Made by a program: the position numbers and the translations under genes. 64,000 bases of DNA, from assembly GCF_002994635.1 (NCBI RefSeq), contig NZ_PVNL01000046.1, positions 1 to 64,000 of the forward strand, in the 5' to 3' direction. Within the stretch, counting starts at the first letter, position 1. Every line of letters begins with the position of its first letter. Shown here one piece after another: positions 1 through 8,936 of this stretch. The notes below the pieces were generated by a model. The model was not told the origin of the DNA, searched no databases, and worked only from the letters and a program-made list of their open reading frames with translations. The DNA comes from Enhygromyxa salina (GTDB taxonomy: Bacteria; Myxococcota_A; Polyangia; Nannocystales; Nannocystaceae).

Positions 1-33
1 GGGGGGCCCCATGACGACTTCGTCGGCATGGGG

Positions 34-55
34 GGAGGGGCTGCGAAGCCCCTCC
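34..55. terminator. GC-rich hairpin at left edge
   Basis: A 9-bp perfect stem (GGAGGGGCT / AGCCCCTCC) closes a GCGA tetraloop. It could end transcription of a gene left of the window or of the minus-strand lipoprotein gene. There is no T-tract, so the terminator role is inferred from shape and position only. Confidence 0.4.
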
Positions 56-80
56 ATCAAAACCAGAGTAGTTCCCTGCA

Positions 81-103
81 TCTGGGTTCCGCAGGAACCC
101 AGA
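81..103. terminator. Hairpin terminator after the GD-repeat lipoprotein gene
   Basis: A perfect 10-bp inverted repeat (TCTGGGTTCC, loop GCA, GGAACCCAGA) lies 10 bases past the stop codon of the minus-strand lipoprotein gene. The position and strong stem fit a transcription terminator, although the T-rich stretch after it is weak. Confidence 0.6.
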
Positions 104-112
104 TTCAGTGAA

Positions 113-769
113 CTACGGATAGGTGCACAGGCCGACGCCTGGCTGGTTCGGGACGTCCTTGCAGGTCGCGCCGGGCGAGCAGGCGTCGTTGGCCGGATCA
201 CACACGAGCGCGCAGTAGGTCATCATGTCGGGGGTCTGCAGCGCGCAGGCGGGGTTCGTGCCCTGCGGACCGCCGGGGCAGTCGCCGTCGACGGTGCACG
301 GCTCCGAGCAGAACGAACCCTCGATGCCGTCGACACCGATCGGCTGACCGGGCGGCGCGCACATGTTCGGGTCCCACGCATCGCCATCGCCGCCGGTGGG
401 ATCACCGTCGCCGTCGCCGTCGCCGTCGCCACCGAGACCGCAGATGTCGTTGGCGTCACAGGTCAGGCCGACGTCGCACTCACCGTCGCAGCACGGATCA
501 CCGATGCCACCGGGCGTGCAGCCCGTCGGATCGCCATCGCCGTCGCCGTCGCCGTCGCCGTCGCCAGCGGGGTCGCCGTCGCCGTCGCCCGTGGTGTCAC
601 CGGTGTCCGCCGGATCGCCGTCGCCGTCGCCTTCGGCGGATGCGTTGGTGGTCGGGCCCAGGGAGGTCAGCGTGTCGAATGGATCGCCGGGGTCTACCGT
701 GCAGCCGATGAGTCCGGCGGTGAGCGTGAGAGTCGCGCAGGCAAGCAAGCTGGAAAAGGTTCGCATCAT
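113..769 (-). CDS. Secreted GD-repeat lipoprotein, cysteine-rich
   Basis: A 218-residue exported lipoprotein of unknown function. The first ATG of an ATG-ATG pair is chosen because a GGAGAA ribosome site lies just upstream; a longer frame starting at 820 lacks one. A signal peptide ends in the lipobox LIGC, with the lipidated cysteine at residue 23. The middle is a Gly-Asp linker in several blocks, and the C-terminal half has many paired cysteines in a pattern common in disulfide-rich surface domains of Nannocystaceae. The linker is encoded by GGCGAC-type hexamer repeats whose gain or loss would keep the frame. It is expected to sit on the outer membrane. No catalytic motif is visible. Confidence 0.8.
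   Translation of the reverse strand: MMRTFSSLLACATLTLTAGLIGCTVDPGDPFDTLTSLGPTTNASAEGDGDGDPADTGDTTGDGDGDPAGDGDGDGDGDGDPTGCTPGGIGDPCCDGECDVGLTCDANDICGLGGDGDGDGDGDPTGGDGDAWDPNMCAPPGQPIGVDGIEGSFCSEPCTVDGDCPGGPQGTNPACALQTPDMMTYCALVCDPANDACSPGATCKDVPNQPGVGLCTYP
405..640. repeat. Hexanucleotide (Gly-Asp) repeat tracts
   Basis: Two runs of near-perfect 6-bp units (GTCGCC on the plus strand, GGCGAC on the coding strand) at about 405-440 and 534-640 encode the Gly-Asp linker of the lipoprotein. Slippage would change linker length in steps of two residues without a frameshift. Confidence 0.8.
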
Positions 770-974
770 GGGTTCTCCAAAATTCTGGGTTGGGTCCGGT
801 CGTGGCCGAACAGGCGTCATGTGACTGTTACATGAGCGAACCCCGTGCGGTCAAACAGCGCAAATGGCTCCCGGAGCCACGCCTGGAGCCTACTGTGGCG
901 CTGCAGCGAAACGGGTCGCACAGCGGTACCGGCTGGACGCAGCCGGCCAGATCGGTCAATGCTGCGCGTGGACC

Positions 975-1634
975 GTGGATATTCGCTGCTTCACCGTCGG
1001 CCTGTTTCAGGTCAACACCTATCTGATCACGGATCCGGCCACGGGCGCGGCGGCGATCGTCGACACGGGTGAGTCGGCCGAGCTCGCCGAGCGCCTCGCG
1101 GCCCTAGATCCTGCCCCGGACGTGCGCGCGATCTTGCTGACCCACGGTCACGTCGACCACGCGGGCGCGCTCGGGCTGCTGCAGGCGCGCTACGACGTGC
1201 CAACCTACCTTCCGCGGGCCGAGCTGCCGCTGTTCGAGGCGCTGCCCCAGCAGGGTGATTGGTTCGGCATGCCCGAGCTCAACCGGCCGTGCGGGCGCAT
1301 CGATCACCTGCTCGACGACGGTGATCATGTCCGCGTGGGTGAGCTCGAGCTGCGCTTCCTCGCGACGCCGGGCCACACCCCGGGCCAGGGCTGTTACTAC
1401 GACGACACCGACATCATCGTCGGCGACACGCTGTTCGCCGGCAGCGTCGGCCGCACGGATTTTCCCATGAGCGACCCCGATCTCGCCCGCCGCAGCCTCC
1501 GACGACTGCTCGATCTCCCTGGCCAGCTGCGTGTCCACAGCGGCCACGGACCGGTCACGACGCTCGCGGCGGAGCTTCGCAGCAACCCGTTCTTGGGGTT
1601 CTTGCGGATCGAGCGGGGGATGCTGCGATCATGA
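975..1634 (+). CDS. MBL-fold metallo-hydrolase (glyoxalase II-like)
   Basis: A 219-residue metallo-beta-lactamase-fold hydrolase. The zinc motif THGHVDH is at residues 56-62, followed by a TPGHTPG loop and a late SGHGP histidine, which together give the usual two-metal site. GTG at 975 is used because the fold begins directly with the CFTVGLFQVNTYLI strand; the longer frame from 864 adds a non-homologous tail. Length and order match the small glyoxalase II/YcbL group of thioester hydrolases, cytosolic here because there is no signal peptide. Its stop overlaps the start of the patatin gene by 4 bases, so the two are probably co-translated. The substrate is not predictable from sequence. Confidence 0.85.
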   Translation: MDIRCFTVGLFQVNTYLITDPATGAAAIVDTGESAELAERLAALDPAPDVRAILLTHGHVDHAGALGLLQARYDVPTYLPRAELPLFEALPQQGDWFGMPELNRPCGRIDHLLDDGDHVRVGELELRFLATPGHTPGQGCYYDDTDIIVGDTLFAGSVGRTDFPMSDPDLARRSLRRLLDLPGQLRVHSGHGPVTTLAAELRSNPFLGFLRIERGMLRS

Positions 1635-2848
1635 CTCAGCGGCGACCGTGCACGGCGCTGGTGTTGTCGGGCGGTGGCGCCCGCGGTGCCTACGAGGTCG
1701 GGGTGCTTCGCTATGTCCGTGAGCGGCTCGGCGCCGCCGACACCCGGTTCGACGTGATCACCGGGACCTCGGTCGGCGCGCTCAACGGGGCCTATATCGC
1801 GGCCACCTGCGACCGGCCCAAGGCCCAGGCGCGCGCGCTGCAAAAAATTTGGTCGCAGTTGACCGTCGACCGCGTCTACGACTTTGGCTGGACGCAGCTG
1901 CGCTCGCTCCCCCGTGTGCTGTTTGGGCGCAGCTTGCCCAAGACACCTCACGGTGGTCGGGTCGGCGGCCTCGTCGACTCGTCGGCGTTCGAGCAGCTCG
2001 TGCGCAAGCAGATCCCGTGGCGGGGGCTCACCGAGAACCTCGCGACCGGCAAGCTCGCGGCGTTCTCGGTGACCGCGACCGAGGTCGCAACGGGGATCTC
2101 CACGGTCTTCATTCAGTCGGGTCGACGCCGGGTCGAGCCGTGGCCCGAGGGCCCGAACGAGACGGTGGTGCGCACGGGGATCACGGCGGCGCACACCCTG
2201 GCTTCGGCGGCGATCCCAGTGTTGTTTCCGGCGGTCAAGATCGGGGATCAGTTCTTCGTCGACGGGGCGCTGCGCCAGAACACGCCGCTGCGTCCGGCGA
2301 TCCGGCTGGGCGCCAAGCGGATGTTGGTGATCGGCCTGCGCCACAGCGAGACGCCCGCGCAGCGGCGGGTCCGGCAGCGCGCCGAGGCCGAGACCGCCTA
2401 CCCCAACGCGTTCTTCTTGCTCGGCAAGCTCATGAACTCGCTGATGCTCGACAAGGTCGAGACCGACCTCGAGCGGATCGAGCAGACCAACCGGATCTTG
2501 CGGGCGGGGGCGCTCGAGTTCGGGCCGGACTTCGCCCAGCGGCTCAGCGACGCGGTCGGTCGCGAGGCGCCGTGGCAGCCGGTCGAGACCCTGGTGATCC
2601 AGCCCAGCGAAGACCTCGGGCGGATCGCGTGGGAGGTGGCCCGCGACGCCCGAGTGCGCGGCTACGACGGGATCATCCCCAGCTTGCTTCGGCGCTCGGT
2701 CGAGGCCGACGAGCGGACCGAAGGTGGCGAGAGCGACCTCGCGTCGTACCTGCTGTTCGAGCCCGAGTTCATCAACCGCCTGATCGAGCTTGGCTACGCC
2801 GACGCCGCGCGGCACCACACGCAGCTCATGCACCTGTTCCGAGACTGA
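1631..2848 (+). CDS. Patatin-like phospholipase
   Basis: A 405-residue patatin-family acyl hydrolase. It has the oxyanion loop GGGARG (residues 14-19), the nucleophile elbow GTSVG with Ser47, and the catalytic-dyad Asp in [13 protein letters not shown]. Such proteins cleave acyl esters of phospholipids or other lipids through a Ser-Asp dyad. No signal peptide is present, so it probably acts in the cytoplasm or at the inner membrane face. The start codon overlaps the stop of the metallo-hydrolase (ATGA), which indicates a two-gene operon. The roughly 120-residue C-terminal part is not a known domain to me and may be regulatory. Confidence 0.9.
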   Translation: MTQRRPCTALVLSGGGARGAYEVGVLRYVRERLGAADTRFDVITGTSVGALNGAYIAATCDRPKAQARALQKIWSQLTVDRVYDFGWTQLRSLPRVLFGRSLPKTPHGGRVGGLVDSSAFEQLVRKQIPWRGLTENLATGKLAAFSVTATEVATGISTVFIQSGRRRVEPWPEGPNETVVRTGITAAHTLASAAIPVLFPAVKIGDQFFVDGALRQNTPLRPAIRLGAKRMLVIGLRHSETPAQRRVRQRAEAETAYPNAFFLLGKLMNSLMLDKVETDLERIEQTNRILRAGALEFGPDFAQRLSDAVGREAPWQPVETLVIQPSEDLGRIAWEVARDARVRGYDGIIPSLLRRSVEADERTEGGESDLASYLLFEPEFINRLIELGYADAARHHTQLMHLFRD

Positions 2849-2931
2849 CTCGACGTCGGGTCGTACTGAAGTGGGCAAGCTCACCCGCGAGGGGGGTCCT
2901 GCGCGTCGCGCCATTAACTAACGTCGAGCTG

Positions 2932-4101
2932 ATGCCCTACAAGCTCGTCACGCTCGGTGGAGACGGAACTGGTCCCGAAGTCATGGCCGAAGGCCTGAAG
3001 GTCCTGCGCGCGGTCTCGGTGCCGCTCGGGATCGAGTGGGACGTCGACGACATCCCCTGCGGCGGGCAGTACTACCTCGAGCACGGCGACCTCGACTGGC
3101 CGGCGGACTCGCCCGAGCGCTGCAAGGCGTCGGATCTGATCTTGCTCGGCGCGGTCGGCTGGCCCGACCCCAAGGGCACGGGCGGACCCGTGCTCATGCG
3201 TGACGGCAAAATGGCCGGGTTCTCGCCGGTGATCGGCAACCGCATGCGCCTCAACCTCTACGCCAACGTGCGGCCGATCAAGCTGTACCCCGGCGTTCAG
3301 CACCGCATCCACGGCGGCCACAAGCAGGTCTGGGAGCCCGGCAAGGTCGACATGGTGATCATCCGCGAGAACACCGAGGGCCTGTACGCGCCGACCGGCG
3401 GCAAGCTCAGCCCAGGTGGCGTCGCCGACGTCGCGATCGACACCCGCGTGATCACCCGGCGCGCCTCGATGCAGGTGATCCGCCACGCGTTCGAGCTGTG
3501 CAAGCGCCGGGGCGAGCTGGGCACCGGTGGCGCGCCCAAGGACGGCAAGCTGCGCGTGACCGCGATCATCAAGGACAACGTGCTGCACGGCTGCCAGCTG
3601 TTCCGCGACGTGTTCTTCGAGATCGGCGCCGAGTACCCGGAGATCGAGAAGGACACGGCGATCGTCGACGCGTTCACGCAGTGGCTGATCGGCCAGCCCG
3701 AGTACTACGACGTGTGCGTGACCACCAACATGTTCGGCGACATCGTCACCGACCTGGCCTCGACGCTGCAGGGCGGCATGGGCATGGCCGTGGGGGCCAA
3801 CACGGGCAAGCACCACGCGATGTTCGAGCCGATCCACGGCAGCGCGCCCAAGCACGCTGGCAAGGACAAGGTCAACCCGATCGCAATGATCCTCTCGGTC
3901 AAAGAGGGGCTCGAGTGGCTGGGCGGGCAAAAGAGCGACCCGCGGCTCAACAAGGCCGCCGCCGCGGTCGAGGGCGCCGTCATCGAGGTGCTCGAGGCCG
4001 GCAAGCCGCTGACCTACGACCTGGTCGGCAACGAGGCCGCCGCCGCGTGCAGCGAGGTCGGCTCGGCGATCGCCGAGGCCGCCGGGCGCCGCGTGGGGTG
4101 A
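2932..4101 (+). CDS. Isocitrate/isopropylmalate dehydrogenase-family decarboxylating dehydrogenase
   Basis: A 389-residue beta-decarboxylating dehydrogenase that oxidises a malate-type substrate with NAD(P) and Mg2+. Visible marks are GGDGTGPEV at the N-terminus, the substrate-site loop RENTEGLYA, the metal-binding region TTNMFGDIVTDLAS and the cofactor loop PIHGSAPKHAGKDKVNP. The RENTEGLY loop is more like isocitrate or homoisocitrate dehydrogenase than LeuB, which usually has RELTGG, so I do not assign a LeuB role. ATG at 2932 begins the conserved first strand; the open frame upstream belongs to a shadow of the patatin gene. The stop overlaps the next gene's GTG start by 4 bases. No leucine genes are nearby. 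Confidence 0.85.
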   Translation: MPYKLVTLGGDGTGPEVMAEGLKVLRAVSVPLGIEWDVDDIPCGGQYYLEHGDLDWPADSPERCKASDLILLGAVGWPDPKGTGGPVLMRDGKMAGFSPVIGNRMRLNLYANVRPIKLYPGVQHRIHGGHKQVWEPGKVDMVIIRENTEGLYAPTGGKLSPGGVADVAIDTRVITRRASMQVIRHAFELCKRRGELGTGGAPKDGKLRVTAIIKDNVLHGCQLFRDVFFEIGAEYPEIEKDTAIVDAFTQWLIGQPEYYDVCVTTNMFGDIVTDLASTLQGGMGMAVGANTGKHHAMFEPIHGSAPKHAGKDKVNPIAMILSVKEGLEWLGGQKSDPRLNKAAAAVEGAVIEVLEAGKPLTYDLVGNEAAAACSEVGSAIAEAAGRRVG

Positions 4102-4907
4102 GCGCCCGCGACGATCCGCGTCTGCGTCCGTATCGCAACCTGCAGGCGGGCGCCGACCCCGATCGCTTCATCGTCGAGGGCGCGCTCGCGGTCGCGCGGC
4201 TGCTCGCGACCGGTGGCGTCCGCACGCCCGGCGTCGCGGCGCTGGAGGTCGAGTCGGTGGTGTGCACGCCCAGTCAGCGCGCGAGGCTCGAGCTGCCTGC
4301 TGGGCTGCCCGTGGTCGAGCTTTCAAAGCCCGAGATGGCCCAGCTGGTCGGCTTCGCGTTTCACCGCGGGGTGCTGGCCTGCGCGCGACGACCTCGGCCG
4401 AACCGGGAGCTCGACCCTGCGCTCGTCGAGCAGCTGCGCGCGCGCGAGCGGGTGACGGTGGTGGTCGCCGAGGGCCTCGCGGACCCGCGCAACCTCGGGG
4501 CGCTGATCCGCAACGTCGCCGGGTTCTCGGCGGATCTGCTGATCGCCGACGCGCGCGGGGCCGACCTGTACTCGCGGCTCGCGATTCGGGCCAGCGTCGG
4601 CAACGTGTTTCGGGTGCCGTGCGTGGTCAGCGACGCGCTGCCCAGCATGATCGCTTCGCTGGCCCGCGAGCTGCCAGCGGAGATCATCGCCGCGACCCCC
4701 GAGCCCACCGCCGAGCTCGTCCAGCGGTTCGAGCCGCCAGCCAAACAAGTCCTGTTGGTCGGCAACGAGGGCGCCGGGCTCTCGCCCGAGCTGCTCGCGT
4801 GCGCGGATCATCGCGTGCGGATCCCCGTCGCGCACGGATCAGACTCGCTCAACGTGGCCGCCGCCACGGCGGTGCTGTTGTACGCGCTCACCTGCGCGCG
4901 TGGCTGA
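4098..4907 (+). CDS. TrmH/SpoU-family RNA 2'-O-methyltransferase
   Basis: A 269-residue SPOUT methyltransferase that transfers a methyl group from SAM to a ribose 2'-hydroxyl in rRNA or tRNA. The three SpoU motifs are clear: DPRNLGALIRNVAGFSAD (motif 1), LLVGNEGAGLS (motif 2) and RIPVAHGSDSLNVAAATAV (motif 3), which together form the trefoil-knot SAM site. The first 110 residues match the substrate-binding extension of RlmB-like enzymes in position. The GTG start overlaps the stop of the dehydrogenase gene (GTGA), so translation is coupled. The target nucleotide cannot be read from the sequence. Confidence 0.88.
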   Translation: MSARDDPRLRPYRNLQAGADPDRFIVEGALAVARLLATGGVRTPGVAALEVESVVCTPSQRARLELPAGLPVVELSKPEMAQLVGFAFHRGVLACARRPRPNRELDPALVEQLRARERVTVVVAEGLADPRNLGALIRNVAGFSADLLIADARGADLYSRLAIRASVGNVFRVPCVVSDALPSMIASLARELPAEIIAATPEPTAELVQRFEPPAKQVLLVGNEGAGLSPELLACADHRVRIPVAHGSDSLNVAAATAVLLYALTCARG

Positions 4908-4963
4908 GACTTCCAAGCGAGCCCGCGGGCGTGCACTATTAAAACTCTCACGGAGCCAATTCG

Positions 4964-6157
4964 ATGTTCGAGCAAGCCAAAGACCACTACGCCCAGATCC
5001 TGACCGAGATTGAACAGGCCGGCCTGTACAAGCACGAGCGGATCATCAACTCCCCGCAGGGCGCCGAGATCTCGGTCGCTGGTGATGGTCAGCAAGTCCT
5101 CAACTTTTGCGCGAACAATTATCTGGGCCTGTCCAGCCACCCCGACACGATCGCGGCCGCGCGCGCGGCCCTCGACGAGCGCGGCTACGGGATGTCGAGC
5201 GTGCGCTTCATCTGCGGCACGCTCGACAAGCACAAGCAGCTCGAGGACGCGCTGACCAGCTTCTTGGGCACCGAGGACACGATCCTCTACAGCTCCTGCT
5301 TCGACGCCAACGGCGGGCTGTTCGAGACCCTGCTGACCAACGAGGACGCGATCATCTCCGACGCCCTCAACCACGCGTCGATCATCGACGGGATCCGGCT
5401 GTGTAAGGCCGAGCGGCACCGCTACGCCAACTCCGACATGGGCGAGCTCGAGCAGGCGCTGAAGGCCACGCAGGGCAAGCGCCTGCGCATGATCGCGACC
5501 GACGGCGTGTTCAGCATGGACGGCAACATCGCCAAGCTCGATCAGATCTGTGATCTCGCCGACAAGTACCAGGCCATGGTCATGGTCGACGACAGCCACG
5601 CGACTGGCTTCATCGGCAAGACCGGCCGCGGGACCCACGAGTACAACCGGGTCATGGGTCGGGTCGACGTGATCACCTCGACGCTCGGCAAGGCGCTCGG
5701 CGGGGCCTCGGGCGGGTTCACCTCGGGCCGCAAGCAGATCGTCGAGCTGCTCCGCAACCGCTCGCGGCCGTACCTGTTCTCGAACTCGCTCGCGCCGATG
5801 ATCGTCTCGGCCAGCCTCGCGGTCATGCAGACCCTCAGCGCCAGCACCGAGCTGCGCGACAAGCTCGAGGCCAACACCAAGCAGTTCCGCGAGGGGGTCA
5901 CCGCGGCCGGGTTTGCGCTACAGCCAGGTGACACCCCGATCGTCCCGATCATGCTCGGCGAGGCCCGGCTCGCGGTCGAGTTCGCCGACAAGCTGCTCGG
6001 CGAGGGCATCTACGTGATCGGGTTCTGCTACCCGGTGGTCCCCAAGGGCCAGGCCCGGATCCGCGTGCAGCTGTCGGCCGGGCACTCGAGCGCACAGATC
6101 GACCGGGCGGTCGCCGCCTTCACCAAGATCGGCCGCCAGCTCGGCGTGATCTCCTGA
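4964..6157 (+). CDS. kbl: Glycine C-acetyltransferase (2-amino-3-ketobutyrate CoA ligase)
   Basis: A 397-residue PLP enzyme of the alpha-oxoamine synthase family. It converts 2-amino-3-ketobutyrate plus CoA to glycine and acetyl-CoA, the second step of threonine breakdown. The sequence is close to E. coli Kbl along its whole length: [36 protein letters not shown], the PLP-lysine motif [13 protein letters not shown] and a C-terminal [17 protein letters not shown] segment. The threonine dehydrogenase partner (tdh) is not adjacent here. It stands alone, 56 bases after the methyltransferase. A second, only distantly related alpha-oxoamine synthase lies at 55744, and comparing the two helps to set that one apart. 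Confidence 0.95.
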   Translation: MFEQAKDHYAQILTEIEQAGLYKHERIINSPQGAEISVAGDGQQVLNFCANNYLGLSSHPDTIAAARAALDERGYGMSSVRFICGTLDKHKQLEDALTSFLGTEDTILYSSCFDANGGLFETLLTNEDAIISDALNHASIIDGIRLCKAERHRYANSDMGELEQALKATQGKRLRMIATDGVFSMDGNIAKLDQICDLADKYQAMVMVDDSHATGFIGKTGRGTHEYNRVMGRVDVITSTLGKALGGASGGFTSGRKQIVELLRNRSRPYLFSNSLAPMIVSASLAVMQTLSASTELRDKLEANTKQFREGVTAAGFALQPGDTPIVPIMLGEARLAVEFADKLLGEGIYVIGFCYPVVPKGQARIRVQLSAGHSSAQIDRAVAAFTKIGRQLGVIS

Positions 6158-6232
6158 CCCGCGCTCGTGGTCCGAAGCCAGCGTCGCGCCCGCAAAGCGG
6201 CTCTGGGGGGTGCCAGGTGCTATTCTGCGCGC

Positions 6233-6628
6233 GTGGGACTGCTCGACTCAGTGCTCTCGGCGCTCGGCCTCCGCAAGGGCGCGTCGGCGTCCGACGACCC
6301 GTCCGCGCCCGTGGATCCCGAGCGCGACCCGGCGCTCGAGCAGCGAGATGGCGCCGGCAGCTTCGACTTCGAAGCCGACATCGCCCGCTACTTCACGGCC
6401 GAGTTTCGGATCGACACACTGTGGGCCAACCTCGAGCGGCGCGACGAGTTGTTCGTCGAGTACGCGATCCGCGACGTGGCGCACTGGTACCAGATCAAGG
6501 CCACTTTCGAGCGCTGGCTCGAGACGCCTGCAGGCAAGGCCAGGTTCGCGACCCCCGCGGCGCTCATGCAGGCGCGGATGACCACGACCCAGACCATCAG
6601 GCTCGACGATCTCGAGCGACCTCCGTGA
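6233..6628 (+). CDS. Hypothetical protein, small acidic
   Basis: A 131-residue protein I do not recognise. GTG at 6233 is taken because the sequence from VGLLDSVLSALGL looks like a native N-terminus and the earlier ATG at 6167 adds an Arg-rich, atypical stretch. A Pro/Asp-rich linker at residues 20-40 leads to a helical domain rich in Trp, Tyr, Phe and charged residues (FDFEADIARYFTAEFRIDTLWANLERRDELF). There is no signal peptide or membrane segment after the first short hydrophobic helix. Codon use matches neighbours, which supports a real gene. Confidence 0.6.
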   Translation: MGLLDSVLSALGLRKGASASDDPSAPVDPERDPALEQRDGAGSFDFEADIARYFTAEFRIDTLWANLERRDELFVEYAIRDVAHWYQIKATFERWLETPAGKARFATPAALMQARMTTTQTIRLDDLERPP

Positions 6629-6780
6629 TGGCAGGATTGGGCGGCTCGTTGGTCCCGGATGAGCGCTGAACATATCAAGCCTCACGGTGGGTGAGCGCCC
6701 GCCATCGCGGTCGGTGTGCGTGCCCGCGCCTCAAAAAACTCGACGTTTGCGAGCACGCGACTGTGCTAGTTTCCGAATTG

Positions 6781-8112
6781 ATGAATAGGACGATCTCTAG
6801 CTTGAGTGTGTTGAGTTTGGCCCTTTCGCTCGGCTGCTCGGACAGCGGCAAGAGCGAGGAGAGCGGCTTCATGTCGGTCGGCGGGACCGAGACCGGCGAA
6901 GAGACCACCACCACCATGGGCGACGGCGACGGCGACGGTGATGGCGACGGAGACGGAGACGGCGACGGAGACGGCGACGGTGATGGCGATCCTGCGGGAG
7001 ACGGCGACGGCGATCCGACTGGCGACGGCGACGGCGATCCAACCGGCGACGGTGACGGCGATCCAACCGGCGACGGCGACGGCGAACCCGAAGGCCCGAT
7101 CCCCTGTCAGATCCCCGAGGCCAACCTCGCCCCCGCGATCCCCCAGGTCATGTTGGTGCTCGACAAGTCGGGCAGCATGCTGACGACCTGGAACCACGAC
7201 AACAACAACAACACCCCCCAGATCACGCGCTGGCGCAGCCTCCACAACGTCGTCACGTTCATCATCAACAACTTCGACGACAAGATGGACTTTGGCGCGA
7301 TGCTGTTCCCGTCGACCCAGGCGGTCGCGTCGTACAGCGCGGCTGGCTGTGTGACCTCGAACGAGCCCGAGATCCCCGTGGGCGTCGACGGCCAGGCCGT
7401 GCTCGATGGGATCCCGGCGGCCAACACCAACAGCATCGCTGGGGGCACACCAGGCGAGGACGCGGTCGATGTCTCCGGCGCGCACCTCATGACCCTCGAT
7501 CCAAATCGGCCGCGGGCGATCATCTACATCAGCGACGGCGCCGCCAACTGTGGCGACGACGCCATCAACGCTTCGCAGCTGTTCGAGAACTACGATCTCA
7601 AGCTGCCCCAGACCATCCAGGGGCTGTGGGACAACGCGGGGATCTCGACCTACGCGGTCGGCATCGACATGAGCACCGAGCTGTCCAGCGGCACGCCGGA
7701 CGGCTCGCCCAACAACATCGTCCCGTGGTGCAAGATGGACGAGGTCGGCGAGCTCGGCGGCAAGCCCAAGGACCAGGCGCCGGGCATGGCGTGCATGGAG
7801 ACCAGCACCGAGAACCAGGACTTCTACTCGGCCAGCAACGAGATCGAGCTGCAGGCCGCGCTGCAGGCGATCATCGAGGACGCCGTCAGCTGCGTGGTGT
7901 TGCTCGATCCGGTCCCGCCGTTCCCGGAGCTGCTCGCGGTCGAGGTCGACGGCGTGGACGTCCCCAAGGTCGACGACTGTGAGACCGAAGACGGCTGGGT
8001 GTACGTCAACCCCAACGGTCCCTTCGACGCGATCGAGCTGTGCGGGCAGTCCTGCGATGAGCTCAAGGTGTTCGGCACCGCAGACGTGAAGTACTTCTGC
8101 GATCCCGGCTAG
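6781..8112 (+). CDS. GD-repeat lipoprotein with von Willebrand factor A domain
   Basis: A 443-residue surface lipoprotein. A short signal peptide ends in LALSLGC, with Cys19 as the lipid site, followed by a Thr/Glu stretch and a Gly-Asp linker of about 55 residues. A VWA domain then begins at about residue 121 with MLVLDKSGSM; Asp128, Ser130 and Ser132 give the DxSxS metal-ion-dependent adhesion site, and the downstream YISDGAAN and late cysteine pairs fit the fold. VWA domains bind protein ligands through the metal. ATG at 6781 is favoured because the signal peptide begins there, not at 6691. It shares its linker type with the lipoprotein at 113-769, which has no VWA domain. Confidence 0.88.
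   Translation: MNRTISSLSVLSLALSLGCSDSGKSEESGFMSVGGTETGEETTTTMGDGDGDGDGDGDGDGDGDGDGDGDPAGDGDGDPTGDGDGDPTGDGDGDPTGDGDGEPEGPIPCQIPEANLAPAIPQVMLVLDKSGSMLTTWNHDNNNNTPQITRWRSLHNVVTFIINNFDDKMDFGAMLFPSTQAVASYSAAGCVTSNEPEIPVGVDGQAVLDGIPAANTNSIAGGTPGEDAVDVSGAHLMTLDPNRPRAIIYISDGAANCGDDAINASQLFENYDLKLPQTIQGLWDNAGISTYAVGIDMSTELSSGTPDGSPNNIVPWCKMDEVGELGGKPKDQAPGMACMETSTENQDFYSASNEIELQAALQAIIEDAVSCVVLLDPVPPFPELLAVEVDGVDVPKVDDCETEDGWVYVNPNGPFDAIELCGQSCDELKVFGTADVKYFCDPG
6919..7088 (+). repeat. Hexanucleotide (Gly-Asp) repeat tract in VWA lipoprotein gene
   Basis: A run of GGCGAC/GGTGAC units encodes GD dipeptides, followed by four 24-bp units of the type DPTGDGDG. The 6- and 24-bp periods are multiples of three, so copy-number change alters linker length only. 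Confidence 0.8.
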
Positions 8113-8122
8113 AAGCGGATGA

Positions 8123-8141
8123 AGCCCCCTAGACGGGGGCT
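8123..8141 (+). terminator. Hairpin terminator after the VWA lipoprotein gene
   Basis: A 7-bp stem (AGCCCCC / GGGGGCT) with a five-base loop begins 10 bases after the stop codon. It is followed by TCTCAACC rather than a T-run, so its efficiency is uncertain. Confidence 0.5.
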
Positions 8142-8227
8142 CTCAACCCATCTGGGCAAGCTTGGGCTGCGCTAGAAAGTTCGCTGCCCAACGGTGAACC
8201 AGTCTACCAATGGCGCCTGCAAGCGGG

Positions 8228-8836
8228 TCAGAAGCCTGACCCGAGCTGAAAATAGATCTGGCGCAGGTCCCAGGCGTCGGCGGCTTCGAGGTCGAGCTCG
8301 CCGAGCGGCGCGCCGCTGTCGAGACCCTGGAGCGCGCCGCCCAGCAGCGGCTCGTCGGCGGCGAGATCCTCGAGCGAGTCGTCGACGTCTTGCGGATCGA
8401 TGACCCAGTCCTTGCGGCTGTACATGGTCATGCTGCGGCCGTTCTTGTTGGTCACCTTCATGCACAGCTCGAACGGCTGCGGGGCTTCGCCTTCGCAGGC
8501 CCAGGTCTCGATCTCGACCTGGCCGCGGGTCCGCTCTTGCGGGAAGTACATGCGCAGGTCGCTGCCCTGCAGCTGCCACCGGAACACCTCGACGCCGATG
8601 CGCCACTGTGACGAGCGGCCGATCACACCGAACTGGCCATCTCGATGGTCGACCAGCACGAAGTGGGTGACCATGTCGCGGTCGTCGGTCGGCACGTGGT
8701 CGATCCAGACCTGGTTCACCGCGTGCTTCGTGCCCTGCGCTTCATCTCCGAACAGCGCGTCTGCGGCCTTCCAGACTCCGAAGCTACAGGCGCCCACGAG
8801 GGCCAGTGCGATCAGCTTGCTCTGTGTTTTGGACAT
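8228..8836 (-). CDS. Hypothetical exported or membrane-anchored protein
   Basis: A 202-residue protein with one N-terminal hydrophobic segment (residues 7-24, LIALALVGACSFGVW) and a soluble remainder, so it is anchored in or exported across the inner membrane. ATG at 8836 is chosen because the hydrophobic segment follows directly; the longer frame to 9031 overlaps the divergent SulP gene and is Arg-rich. The mature part is mixed alpha/beta with several Trp and acidic residues and has no motif I know. It diverges from the SulP transporter gene, with a 100-base shared upstream region. Confidence 0.6.
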   Translation of the reverse strand: MSKTQSKLIALALVGACSFGVWKAADALFGDEAQGTKHAVNQVWIDHVPTDDRDMVTHFVLVDHRDGQFGVIGRSSQWRIGVEVFRWQLQGSDLRMYFPQERTRGQVEIETWACEGEAPQPFELCMKVTNKNGRSMTMYSRKDWVIDPQDVDDSLEDLAADEPLLGGALQGLDSGAPLGELDLEAADAWDLRQIYFQLGSGF

Positions 8837-8936
8837 CACGCGAAGTGTGTCAGGTGCGCGCAGCCACGTCACGCGGCAGCGCGCGAGCGCCGAAAACCCG
8901 TGAAATTCCGCGCGGCCGAGGGAGTATGCTGCGCGG

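Noticed and set aside
405..640. Possible CRISPR array from repeated units
   Set aside because: Units are 6 bp, in frame and code for Gly-Asp; there are no spacers.
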